Shown one piece after another: positions 15,714 to 22,380 of a stretch of 46,409 nt of DNA. The position numbers and the translations under genes are program-made. The first letter of the stretch is position 1. Every line of letters starts with the position of its first letter. The DNA is taken from positions 1-46,409 of IMG/VR virus record IMGVR_UViG_3300047554_001102; one strand, 5' to 3'. This DNA comes from a virus. The notes under the pieces are model-generated. The model saw nothing but the letters and a program-made list of their open reading frames with translations, did no database searches and had not been told where the DNA came from.

Positions 15714-16814
15714 CTAGTGAGAAATGGTTAAACCGTTGGATCGACGAATTAATTGAATCTTGCTAACAGCTATCTGCCCTAATCGTTTCCAATTGGCATC
15801 GTTAATAGATAGCAGTTTTTTAGTGTCTCCACCAACATAGCCGATTCCTTTAGGAGAAAAAACTAAATCCCCCTTGCGAAACTCCTTATATCTTGTAGTG
15901 GAGCCACCATACTTACGTCGCTTACCACCCTTGGCAGTAACCATAGAATGAAGTTGACGACGGCTAATGGGAGGACGTTTGACGATGGCAAAAGGAGAAT
16001 TCGTTACTTCAACAGAGCCTTTCCATTCGTGGCCATGCCCGTTAGAGGTATGGAATGGCAAATAATCTAAAAACCGAAAACAGGCGAGAGTAATTCCATC
16101 GTTAGCATGGCTTTCTGGAGTTTGTTCTGCCTTATTTTTGGATTTTTCTAATCCCAAATGCTTCCTCAGATTATATGTTTGCCAACCAAATTTGGTATGA
16201 ACCGTAGCAATCCTAGCAAGTTGTTCGATAGCCCAGTTTTGACCGATCATAACGGGAGAAAAGCTTTTACCTGATTTAGCTCCTTTCCTACCTGAAGTCA
16301 GTTCTATATCAGCTTTGACGTATTCAAAATAAATATCTGTAACTGGGTAGATTTTGGCTAGTTCAGAAACAACTCTCAGTTCGAGTTGACGATTAGCTCT
16401 TATGGAAGGGGCTAACTTATTTTTTCTTCTATTGGAGAATCGTTCTTGACGATGCGCCCTACGGTTAAAAGGAATGTTACGGTTGATTCGCCGTCCCCTT
16501 CTAAGTTTTCGCATCATTCGCCGATTGTCCATTCGTTTCCTTATCTGCTTAAAGGGAAGCTCTAAATGGGCTTTCCATAAGGTAAAAAGAGAAGATTGAA
16601 CACCGATTCCAGAAAATAATTTACCTGGGTCAATGCCAATAGAAATTGGTTGAGTCTTATCGTCGGAAGACTCGGTAGTTAACTGGACATAGAAAATATC
16701 TAAGTCGTTAAATTTGCCGATAGCTTTTCCTTCTTTGATCCACCGCCTAGCCCGACTTGGTTTAGTTGGCATTAACGGCTTTCCGTCTTTTGAAATAACA
16801 GGAACTCTTGGCAT
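15714..16814 (-). CDS. isrB: IsrB-type RNA-guided RuvC nickase (HNH-less IscB relative)
   Basis: 366 residues with the order that defines IscB/IsrB proteins: a PLMP domain (GKPLMP, residues 11-16), RuvC-I SIGIDPG (D62), an Arg-rich bridge helix (about 92-133), RuvC-II IYFEYVKAD (E164), and RuvC-III ESHANDG (H236, D239). Only about 70 residues separate RuvC-II from RuvC-III and contain no HNH motif, so it is IsrB rather than IscB. IsrB proteins nick the non-target strand of DNA using an omega RNA encoded just upstream. All catalytic residues are present. No transposase gene is adjacent, so any element would be mobilised in trans. Confidence 0.9.
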   Translation of the reverse strand: MPRVPVISKDGKPLMPTKPSRARRWIKEGKAIGKFNDLDIFYVQLTTESSDDKTQPISIGIDPGKLFSGIGVQSSLFTLWKAHLELPFKQIRKRMDNRRMMRKLRRGRRINRNIPFNRRAHRQERFSNRRKNKLAPSIRANRQLELRVVSELAKIYPVTDIYFEYVKADIELTSGRKGAKSGKSFSPVMIGQNWAIEQLARIATVHTKFGWQTYNLRKHLGLEKSKNKAEQTPESHANDGITLACFRFLDYLPFHTSNGHGHEWKGSVEVTNSPFAIVKRPPISRRQLHSMVTAKGGKRRKYGGSTTRYKEFRKGDLVFSPKGIGYVGGDTKKLLSINDANWKRLGQIAVSKIQLIRRSNGLTISH

Positions 16815-17039
16815 GGAGATAATCCTTAAGAGTAAAGTTTAAGTCCCTTCGCCCACCTAACAAACTATGTCTTGTCTTACAACGTCTCACCAATGAGACT
16901 TAGAGGGAATCCGAACTAGGGAAGTATTCGGAAGTCTGTAAGATTGTTAGGCTCTACGGGCTAGTCTCTACTTACGTTGCCTAAATTGGCTTAGGCAAAC
17001 CCCGTCCATTTTAGACAGTGTTAGTGATCGTTAGAACAG
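16815..17039 (-). ncRNA. Candidate omega RNA of the IsrB element
   Basis: The 225 bases before isrB are gene-free and highly structured on the same strand. Stems: TTGCCTAA (16977-16984) with TTAGGCAA (16991-16998); TCCGAA (16910-16915) with TTCGGA (16927-16932), enclosed by GACTT/AAGTC; GTCTCA (16884-16889) with TGAGAC (16894-16899); and a long-range junction of CTAACAA (16857-16863) with TTGTTAG (16944-16950) plus TCTTACA (16875-16881) with TGTAAGA (16937-16943). In this family the RNA lies 5' of the gene, with its guide at the 5' end; that end would be near 17020-17060. Confidence 0.7.
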
Positions 17040-17294
17040 TCAGGGATAGGGACTCCAAAACCATTCAGATTTAGGGTGAGTTTTCATCCATTCATCTGTT
17101 TTGGTCATCTCACAAATCATACGGTCTGTCTCGTATGGCTGCATTACACAGCTAGTCTGGATGACGTAAAGAACACTGCCTGGGGGGTGAGGATATTTGG
17201 GTTTGGGGCCAAGCCAACCCCAAAGGCAAGCACCGCAAAATGCCAAAAATAAAACAGTATTAACTAAATCTTGATCGGGTTTTTTAGTCGGCAT
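17040..17294 (-). CDS. Small membrane protein (84 aa)
   Basis: The ATG at 17294 (MPTKKPDQDL) is chosen because it overlaps the preceding stop by 11 bases; an upstream in-frame start would bury it in that gene. One membrane segment is predicted at about 11-25 (VNTVLFLAFCGACLWGWL), then a Pro-rich stretch and a soluble tail with two Cys. Its stop lies at the presumed 5' border of the IsrB element. No family recognised. Confidence 0.6.
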   Translation of the reverse strand: MPTKKPDQDLVNTVLFLAFCGACLWGWLGPKPKYPHPPGSVLYVIQTSCVMQPYETDRMICEMTKTDEWMKTHPKSEWFWSPYP

Positions 17295-17508
17295 GGATGA
17301 AAATTGTAGGAGGGCGTTTTTTAATAGAAATACCAGCAGGGAGAAATTCAAGGCTACCCTTAATGATTTGATCAACCGTTACCACTGTCGGCCTGTGATT
17401 GGTTGCGAAGAATGATGGGCCGTGACGGTGGCGGCGTGAACAATAAACGGCGAGTTGGAGAGTTTGACCCACCTTGTAGTGATTGGGCAGCATCGTCGGC
17501 GATAACAT
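17284..17508 (-). CDS. Hypothetical protein (74 aa) overlapping its upstream neighbour
   Basis: Begins MLSPTMLPNHYKVGQTLQLAVY and is basic, with a beta-rich second half (PTVVTVDQIIKGSLEFL). It overlaps the ORF at 17372-17605 by 137 bases in another frame and the membrane-protein gene by 11 bases. Its composition looks more protein-like than the overlapped part of 17372-17605, so the two may be one gene joined by a frameshift. Confidence 0.55.
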   Translation of the reverse strand: MLSPTMLPNHYKVGQTLQLAVYCSRRHRHGPSFFATNHRPTVVTVDQIIKGSLEFLPAGISIKKRPPTIFIHAD

Positions 17509-17605
17509 GATTGCAATTTACCTCGCTGGTGTTTGGGTAGTGACTTAAAAACTTTCTGGCCGCACTTCGCCAGTCTGTGTCAGTGATTGGGGGGAGTTGG
17601 GGCAT
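17372..17605 (-). CDS. Hypothetical ORF (77 aa), possibly the N-terminal part of a frameshifted gene
   Basis: Its ATG overlaps the preceding stop (TAATG) and has a strong GGAGGG site, so translation initiation here is well supported. The first 30 residues (MPQLPPITDTDWRSAARKFL) look real. The C-terminal half, overlapping 17284-17508, is Pro/Ser/Arg-rich and may be out-of-frame noise. A shift near 17500 would join it to the other frame. Confidence 0.5.
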   Translation of the reverse strand: MPQLPPITDTDWRSAARKFLSHYPNTSEVNCNHVIADDAAQSLQGGSNSPTRRLLFTPPPSRPIILRNQSQADSGNG

Positions 17606-18474
17606 TATTTACCCTCCGCTTTGGCGATCGCAGTTTTAGCATTGCTTAGTCCGTCAACGACACGACCATAGACAACGCCCTCATTTTCAACGGCATAAAC
17701 AAAGCCTTTCAACGCCTCCAACAACTCAGGAGCGGCGGCGATCAAGTTAAGTTGTGTCTCGGTGACATAAGCAACACGGAAACTTGAGGAGACATCTTCA
17801 CCAGGCTTTAACCAACAATCTAATCGTGCATCCTCATCTCCGACACGATCGGAAGCCATGCGTAACGTTACTTGCCAACTTTGTTCAGTCTTAGTCTCAA
17901 GTTTTGCGGCATCCGCTTTCATGATCGCTTCCTCGCCCAACTCAAAAAGCTCTGCATCACCATCGCTGTTGAGGCGGTTTGCATTTTGGTAAGCGTGTAA
18001 TGCCTCTAGCAGGTGATCATGGGCCACTTGTTGTTGCTCAAAACTTCCCGTAGCGAGTAGAGTGCCATAGTTTTTTGTGGCAGACACTAAATCATCAATC
18101 GTTGCATCGGCCGACTTGCAAATCATCTCCATCACATCTGAAACATGGGAGTCGGGTTGGTCTTCCCGTAACGCCCCGCATTCTGGGCAAGAATCTTCTG
18201 ACTTGGGGTGAATATACTCTTTTGCACATTCACAATCCCAATACTCACAGGTTAAATGATGACCGCTACCACCGTCCTTAATGCCCCGTACAGCCGCGAA
18301 AACGTCCTGCCATAGGTGAAGTCCCAAAACCGTCCTCGTAGAGCTAGGATACGCCTCTAAATGCTCTGCCAAGGCTGTCAACGTTGCAACCATCTCAGGT
18401 AGCTTGTTTAAGATCGCTATCGTATCAAAGCCTTGCTCTGTAAGCTTTTTATCTATTGAATGTAAGTGAATCAT
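17605..18474 (-). CDS. Hypothetical protein with zinc ribbon and phage-type C-terminal motif (289 aa)
   Basis: A zinc-ribbon-like cluster, CEYWDCECAKEYIHP with CPEC, lies at about residues 76-97. The middle is helical and acidic. The C-terminus, LIAAAPELLEALKGFVYAVENEG followed by AKTAIAKAEGK, is a short motif found at the ends of many phage accessory proteins. The ATG has GGATTAATCGTA just before it. First gene of the leftward transcript running from region R2. Function unknown. Confidence 0.7.
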   Translation of the reverse strand: MIHLHSIDKKLTEQGFDTIAILNKLPEMVATLTALAEHLEAYPSSTRTVLGLHLWQDVFAAVRGIKDGGSGHHLTCEYWDCECAKEYIHPKSEDSCPECGALREDQPDSHVSDVMEMICKSADATIDDLVSATKNYGTLLATGSFEQQQVAHDHLLEALHAYQNANRLNSDGDAELFELGEEAIMKADAAKLETKTEQSWQVTLRMASDRVGDEDARLDCWLKPGEDVSSSFRVAYVTETQLNLIAAAPELLEALKGFVYAVENEGVVYGRVVDGLSNAKTAIAKAEGK

Positions 18475-18507
18475 TACGATTAATCCCTAAAAACTGATTA
18501 CTGTAGC

Positions 18508-18537
18508 AATCTAATCATTTTTGATTGTAGTTGTCAA
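18508..18537 (-). promoter_or_regulatory. Leftward promoter at the R2 boundary
   Basis: On the minus strand, TTGACA (18537-18532), an 18-base spacer and TAGATT (18513-18508), about 30 bases before the ATG at 18474. The -35 context is GCTTGACAACT. Confidence 0.7.
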
Positions 18538-19229
18538 GCTCGCAACCAACAGCCACAAATACCAGCAGAGAAAATGTGATTATATGATTAAATAGTGTGC
18601 ATTAGTAAAAGTATAATATATTATTAATATATTATTATTATTATTATATTTATTATTATTATTATCTTATTTATTCTCTATTTTCTCCTGTACCCTATAC
18701 CTCTTTCCCCCGTACTCTTGTTAGTATTACTCAGCACTATTCCTTGTTCTATCTTTTTTTCTATCCCTTACCCCGTAAGCTTTTCACTCTTTTTAATTCT
18801 TGTATGTATTTTTTCTCTCTCATTCCATTTTATTATCGTTTCTATAATACTGTACTGGGGCGTACTATCTCATTTTTACTCACTACTATCTCCGTATCCC
18901 ACCTATTCCCAGTACGTTCGATAATCTCCCTTTCTCTCAGGCTACATACACACACAAGACCCCAAAAAATGAAACTATTGCTGTGTAAGTGTTACAGTAT
19001 TTTATAGTTCTTAGAATAATACTGAGTAATGCTAACAAGCATACAGTTTGTCGCTATACTATAGCAATACATTTTCCCTTGCTGGTGTTTTTGCTTGACA
19101 ACTGTGTTATTATGGCAATGTAGCGAAAGATCGGAACGCCTCAAATAATGTTTGGCTACTTGCTTAGACTACGATTAATTCCTTTAAATGATGGCGGGGT
19201 TAAACACCTTGCTATTTTTTTTTGCAAGC
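18538..19229. other. Gene-free region R2 (TTA repeats, pyrimidine-rich; relative of R1)
   Basis: No credible gene. It contains an ACCAGC motif near 18557, a TTA/ATT-rich tract (about 18608-18665), about 290 bases strongly biased to C and T on the plus strand, a CACACACA stretch near 18948, CCCCAAAAAA, TTATAGTTCTTA (19002-19013), GCTAACAA (19031-19038), a GCTATA-C-TATAGC dyad near 19052, another ACCAGC motif near 19078 and a TTGACAACT box near 19093. It separates the leftward from the rightward transcription units. The shared order with R1 suggests duplicated control or replication regions. Confidence 0.55.
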
Positions 19230-19258
19230 TTGACAACTATAGTTATTAATGATTAAAT
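19230..19258 (+). promoter_or_regulatory. Rightward promoter of the recombination genes
   Basis: TTGACA (19230-19235), a 17-base spacer and TTAAAT (19253-19258). The dyad AACTATAGTT directly follows the -35 box. About 30 bases downstream is the GTG of the first rightward gene. Confidence 0.7.
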
Positions 19259-19292
19259 TGTGATTGTAGTTTCGTAATTGAGTGAATTAATC

Positions 19293-19442
19293 GTGTCTAA
19301 TAATGAGAATTGGATTGATTGCGCGGGGCGATCTGTTTTAGTGCCATCTAATGACCCACCAGAAGATTACATTGACGAGAGCGATCAGCCTGACCAGCTT
19401 GTTATTGGTTGGGTTGAACCGTTGTGTTTTGTTGAGTTTTAA
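19293..19442 (+). CDS. Small acidic protein (49 aa)
   Basis: GTG start behind GAATTAATC, encoding MSNNENWIDCAGRSVLVPSNDP and ending GWVEPLCFVEF. A small acidic beta-rich protein and the first gene of the rightward recombination transcript. Its start context matches four other GTG genes in the window, which supports it despite its size. Function unknown. Confidence 0.65.
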   Translation: MSNNENWIDCAGRSVLVPSNDPPEDYIDESDQPDQLVIGWVEPLCFVEF

Positions 19443-19470
19443 AGTAATTAAATTTAGTTAGGTGAAAACA

Positions 19471-20529
19471 ATGTTTAAGAAGGCTAAACGTGGCAGTAAA
19501 AAGCTAAAGCTATCCATTAACGGCCCGTCTGGATCGGGCAAAACTTACTCAATGTTATCAATTGCGGAGCATTTAGTTAGTGATAGCGACAAACCACTTG
19601 ATGAAAAAATTGCCGTGATCGATACTGAACATGAGGCGGCATTGCTTTATGCGGAGGAGTATTTTAATTTTGCTCATTGCAACCTCAAGCAGCATCATCC
19701 AACCAAGTATATTGACGCTATCAAAGAAGCTGCTGGTAATGGCTTTGAAGTTATCATTATTGATAGCCTAAGCCATGCTTGGTACGAAGCTCTGTCTCTC
19801 GTTGATAAAAGTGGTGGGGGGAATTTTAATGGTTGGGCAAAAGTGCAGCCATTACTAAGAGATTTGATTGAAACTATTTTGTCTTGTCCTTGCCATGTGC
19901 TGGTGTCAATGAGATCGGCATCTGATTACGTTGATGGCGTGGGTAAAAATGGAAAACCAACTAAAGTGAAAGTCGGCACTAAGGCTGTTTTTAAGGACGG
20001 TATCGAATTTGAATTTGATATTGCTGGTGAAATTGATGGAAACCATGAATTAACTATCAGTAAAAGCCGTTGTAAACCACTCCAAGATACAACTTGGTCT
20101 AACCCAGGCAAAGAACTTGCTGAACAATTAAAGCAATGGCTAGAACAGGGTGCTGAAAGTATTGAAGTGCGACCTGAGCAGGTGGTTGTCAAAACTGAGC
20201 CAGCAGTTAAAGCTGCTAAACCATTAACCCCCCGTGATCAAATTGCAATCACTTTCAAGAATCATTACACCAATTTAGGTGTGTCGCGTGATGTGGCGGT
20301 TAGTTTTATGAACTCCCTAGATGCTAATGCCAAACACCCCGCAGATTTAAAACCCGATGAACTTAAACAATGCCTTGATCTGATTAGTGAAGAGGCTAAA
20401 AAGATGCAAGCTTTGGCTGATAAGATTGCACAACCCAACAATCTTGTTGAACCTGAAGGTGATGCTTTATTGGCTGAACATTTACCAACCGATGATGGCG
20501 AAGCAGCCGTAAATTGGATGCACAAGTAA
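19471..20529 (+). CDS. RecA-like phage ATPase (Sak4/AAA_24 type, putative recombinase)
   Basis: 352 residues. Walker A is GPSGSGKT (18-25) and Walker B is FEVIIIDS (92-99). The RecA-like core continues to about residue 200 with the family's KSRCKPL segment, then a variable helical, acidic tail. Sak4-like proteins anneal single strands and act with SSB in phage recombination. ATG at 19471 is preferred over the upstream GTG because AGGTG sits eight bases before it. Exonuclease, SSB and Gp157 genes nearby support a recombination module. Confidence 0.8.
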   Translation: MFKKAKRGSKKLKLSINGPSGSGKTYSMLSIAEHLVSDSDKPLDEKIAVIDTEHEAALLYAEEYFNFAHCNLKQHHPTKYIDAIKEAAGNGFEVIIIDSLSHAWYEALSLVDKSGGGNFNGWAKVQPLLRDLIETILSCPCHVLVSMRSASDYVDGVGKNGKPTKVKVGTKAVFKDGIEFEFDIAGEIDGNHELTISKSRCKPLQDTTWSNPGKELAEQLKQWLEQGAESIEVRPEQVVVKTEPAVKAAKPLTPRDQIAITFKNHYTNLGVSRDVAVSFMNSLDANAKHPADLKPDELKQCLDLISEEAKKMQALADKIAQPNNLVEPEGDALLAEHLPTDDGEAAVNWMHK

Positions 20530-20538
20530 ACGATTAGC

Positions 20539-20569
20539 ACCAGCAAGAGGCTAATAACTTCTTGCTGGT
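20539..20569. repeat. Inverted pair of the ACCAGC motif
   Basis: ACCAGCAAGA (20539-20548) and TCTTGCTGGT (20560-20569), a perfect ten-base stem, fill most of the 50-base gap between the ATPase and exonuclease genes. Confidence 0.85.
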
Positions 20570-20579
20570 ATTTGTAACA

Positions 20580-21317
20580 ATGTTAGTGACAATTATTGAC
20601 TTAGAAACGACTGGTTTAGACCCACAAAAAGATGAACTTATTGAGGTGGGGGCCATTCTTTACTCGGTAGAGCATCAAATAGTTTTGCAGCAGTTTTCCT
20701 CCTTATACCCAGTAAAAGAAAACCCCCAAGAGCTTATCAACAGGATTCCAGTAACGGCAAGTAATAAGGCATTTTCAAGCAGGGCTATTTGTTACTCCGA
20801 CCAAAAGATTCCGCTAAGGATTGAATACTTATTCTTTTCTGAAATGGTTCGGCGTGGAGAGTTTTTAATTGCTCACAACGCCAAATTTGACAAGTCTTGG
20901 TTGGAAGAGTTTTTTGAGGTAGAGGGATATACAAAACCATGGCTCTGCACCTACGAAGACTTTATCTGGCCCCGCAACCATCAAAAAACTAACTTGATTA
21001 ACACTTGCTTAAATCATGGCATTGCAGTTACTAAAGCCCATCGTGCATTATCTGATTGCCAATTGATTGCCGAACTGTTTGATCGGGCTGATAATTTGCA
21101 GGGCTTGTTTGATGTGGCGATCGCTCGTTCAAAAGAGCCACTTCTAACTGTCCTTGCTGGTGTTGATTACGATACCCGTCAACTTGCACAAGACGCTAAG
21201 TTCTATTGGAGTTTTTGTGACAGTGCTGGCAAAAAAGTTTGGCAAAAACAACTAAAACAATCCGACCTTATCAAAGAATCAGTCAACTGGGGGTTTGGCT
21301 ATGAAATCTTACATTGA
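20580..21317 (+). CDS. DEDDh-family 3'-5' exonuclease (DnaQ-like)
   Basis: 245 residues with all three exonuclease motifs: IIDLETTGLDP near the N-terminus, FLIAHNAKFDKSW in the middle and HRALSDCQLIAELFD (DEDDh type). The C-terminal 60 residues may contact DNA. The ATG at 20580 is chosen because the motif starts four residues later. It lacks an obvious ribosome site because an inverted repeat fills the leader. It probably supplies proofreading or end processing for recombination or replication. An ACCAGC motif lies in the gene near 21154. Confidence 0.85.
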   Translation: MLVTIIDLETTGLDPQKDELIEVGAILYSVEHQIVLQQFSSLYPVKENPQELINRIPVTASNKAFSSRAICYSDQKIPLRIEYLFFSEMVRRGEFLIAHNAKFDKSWLEEFFEVEGYTKPWLCTYEDFIWPRNHQKTNLINTCLNHGIAVTKAHRALSDCQLIAELFDRADNLQGLFDVAIARSKEPLLTVLAGVDYDTRQLAQDAKFYWSFCDSAGKKVWQKQLKQSDLIKESVNWGFGYEILH

Positions 21318-21558
21318 ACAATTCCTACAACCAACCCACCGCCGCGAACGTGATTTAGTTTTTAATATAGAGGCTTATGCTCGAATTACAGGTCAATGGC
21401 CCAACAGAGGGATTTGTCCCTACTGTGGACAAGAAGGAACACTGCCAAAAAATAGCACCACTACAAGGTGTGACAACAAACATTGCCAAAGCAAAAAAAT
21501 ACGGGACAGGCCGAAGAAAGCGGCTAAACGGCGTAAGCAAAAAAGCCCAAACAATTAA
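21301..21558 (+). CDS. Zinc-finger protein, N-terminal part (probable frameshift)
   Basis: Starts MKSYIEQFLQPTHRRERDLVF, overlapping the exonuclease stop by 17 bases. It holds CPYC and, about 20 residues later, CDNKHC, a zinc-binding set. After an A7 run (21493-21499) the frame turns into a very basic stretch and stops. Shifting +1 at that run gives a continuous zinc-ribbon protein ending at 21730, so this is probably the first half of one gene. Confidence 0.55.
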   Translation: MKSYIEQFLQPTHRRERDLVFNIEAYARITGQWPNRGICPYCGQEGTLPKNSTTTRCDNKHCQSKKIRDRPKKAAKRRKQKSPNN

Positions 21559-21730
21559 AAACAACTTAATTCAAGAATTGTTAGATTTGTTTGGTCAAAA
21601 ACCACTTAATTGCCGATGTGGTAACTGTAAATCAGGTGAGATTGTCGTCTGCGAGAAGTGTTGGCAGTTAAAGCCCTATTGCTTAAACCAACCTTTTAAC
21701 TTAGTCTGCAATGATTGTTTGAAGCGTTGA
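21377..21730 (+). CDS. Zinc-ribbon protein, C-terminal part in the +1 frame
   Basis: Only the part after about 21490 looks coding: KKAQTIKNNLIQELLDLFGQK, then CRCGNCK, VCEKCW, YCLNQ and CNDC, two zinc-binding pairs. The ATG at 21377 lies inside the overlapped region and has no ribosome site. The segment is best read as the continuation of the 21301 gene after a +1 shift at the A7 run. Function unknown; a DNA-binding role would fit its neighbours. Confidence 0.5.
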   Translation: MLELQVNGPTEGFVPTVDKKEHCQKIAPLQGVTTNIAKAKKYGTGRRKRLNGVSKKAQTIKNNLIQELLDLFGQKPLNCRCGNCKSGEIVVCEKCWQLKPYCLNQPFNLVCNDCLKR

Positions 21731-21755
21731 CTTTTTGCTTGACAACTACTATAAT
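21727..21755 (+). promoter_or_regulatory. Strong promoter before the CRISPR-repeat-like element
   Basis: TTGACT (21727-21732), a 17-base spacer and a consensus TATAAT (21750-21755). The predicted start is about 21762, just before the repeat-like sequence. A TTGACAACT box also overlaps the spacer. Confidence 0.7.
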
Positions 21756-21761
21756 TGTCTA

Positions 21762-21857
21762 AGGACGTTAAGCATAATCCCTATGAGGGGTTGAAACTCT
21801 GTACTTTGTTTACTTATTTTCAATCGTCCTATTAATCCCTATGAGGGCTGGCATTCT
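21762..21857 (+). CRISPR. Short CRISPR-repeat-like pair (solitary or degenerate unit)
   Basis: Two copies of TAATCCCTATGAGGG (21775-21789 and 21833-21847) lie 58 bases apart. The first ends GGTTGAAAC, giving AATCCCTATGAGGGGTTGAA-AC, like the 3' half of many cyanobacterial CRISPR repeats, with a hairpin CCCT-ATG-AGGG. The second is preceded by TTTTCAATCGTCCTAT, like a repeat 5' half, and degenerates after AGGG. About 19 bases lie between. A promoter starts right at the first copy and no cas genes are in the window. It could be a phage solitary repeat or a CRISPR remnant. Confidence 0.45.
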
Positions 21858-21882
21858 CGTTATTCAATGTCAGGTAAAATTC

Positions 21883-22080
21883 ATGCTTAACCCAGACGGA
21901 TTTGACTCAAAACTCATGCTTTCACATGAAGATATTGAACGTACAAAAAAACGTTCAGATGATTATAAACGGGGTTATTCTCAAGGCTATTGGCATCAAC
22001 CTAAAGAAGAACCAGAAAACCCTGAATACATGAAGGGATATGATTCTGGATGGGATGACAAAGTAATGGATCGAAATTAA
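21883..22080 (+). CDS. Small hypothetical protein with Gly-Tyr motifs (65 aa)
   Basis: Starts MLNPDGFDSKLMLSHEDIER; the ATG at 21883 is preferred to one inside the repeat-like element because CAGG precedes it. The second half has spaced aromatic/Gly motifs (YKRGYSQGYW, YMKGYDSGWDD). A charged helical protein. Function unknown. Confidence 0.6.
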   Translation: MLNPDGFDSKLMLSHEDIERTKKRSDDYKRGYSQGYWHQPKEEPENPEYMKGYDSGWDDKVMDRN

Positions 22081-22103
22081 CTAACACTAAAAAGGATTTT
22101 ATT

Positions 22104-22370
22104 ATGAAAGCCATCATTACAAAAGTTGTTTGCAATGCAGATTGTCCCCTAAATATGCGTTTCTTTGGTGTTTTGCCTCCAAAACTAGAAGAATCTCATC
22201 CGCCAGTGCGATGGGATGTTTGCGAAAACGATTATCAGGGGATGGTTGAGTTTACTACATCTGAGATTTTTGAGCATAAAAAATATCAACCCGTAGAGGT
22301 TGAGTCTTGCGATATTCTCACAATGCTAAACGTTAAACAGCCAGAAACTTGGTATTACCAAGAAGCCTAA
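22104..22370 (+). CDS. Hypothetical protein (88 aa)
   Basis: MKAIITKVVCNADCPLNMRFF with AAGGA before the ATG. A small alpha/beta protein with four Cys residues spread along it, two in the N-terminal CNADC. Cotranscribed with the gene before it. No family recognised. Confidence 0.65.
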   Translation: MKAIITKVVCNADCPLNMRFFGVLPPKLEESHPPVRWDVCENDYQGMVEFTTSEIFEHKKYQPVEVESCDILTMLNVKQPETWYYQEA

Positions 22371-22380
22371 CATAATTAAA

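Noticed and set aside
15714-16814. IscB, TnpB or Cas9 identity
   Set aside because: The PLMP start separates it from TnpB, and the short RuvC-II to RuvC-III interval lacks the HNH domain of IscB and Cas9.
15614-17040. An adjacent TnpA transposase making the element autonomous
   Set aside because: No Y1 transposase motif is encoded by the neighbouring genes.
18718-19007. Overlapping plus-strand ORFs in region R2
   Set aside because: They translate a C/T-biased tract into Ser/Phe/Leu-rich sequence in two frames, with no initiation signals.
19148-19249. 33-codon plus-strand ORF before the rightward promoter
   Set aside because: It runs through the TTGACA promoter and a T-run and lacks a ribosome site.
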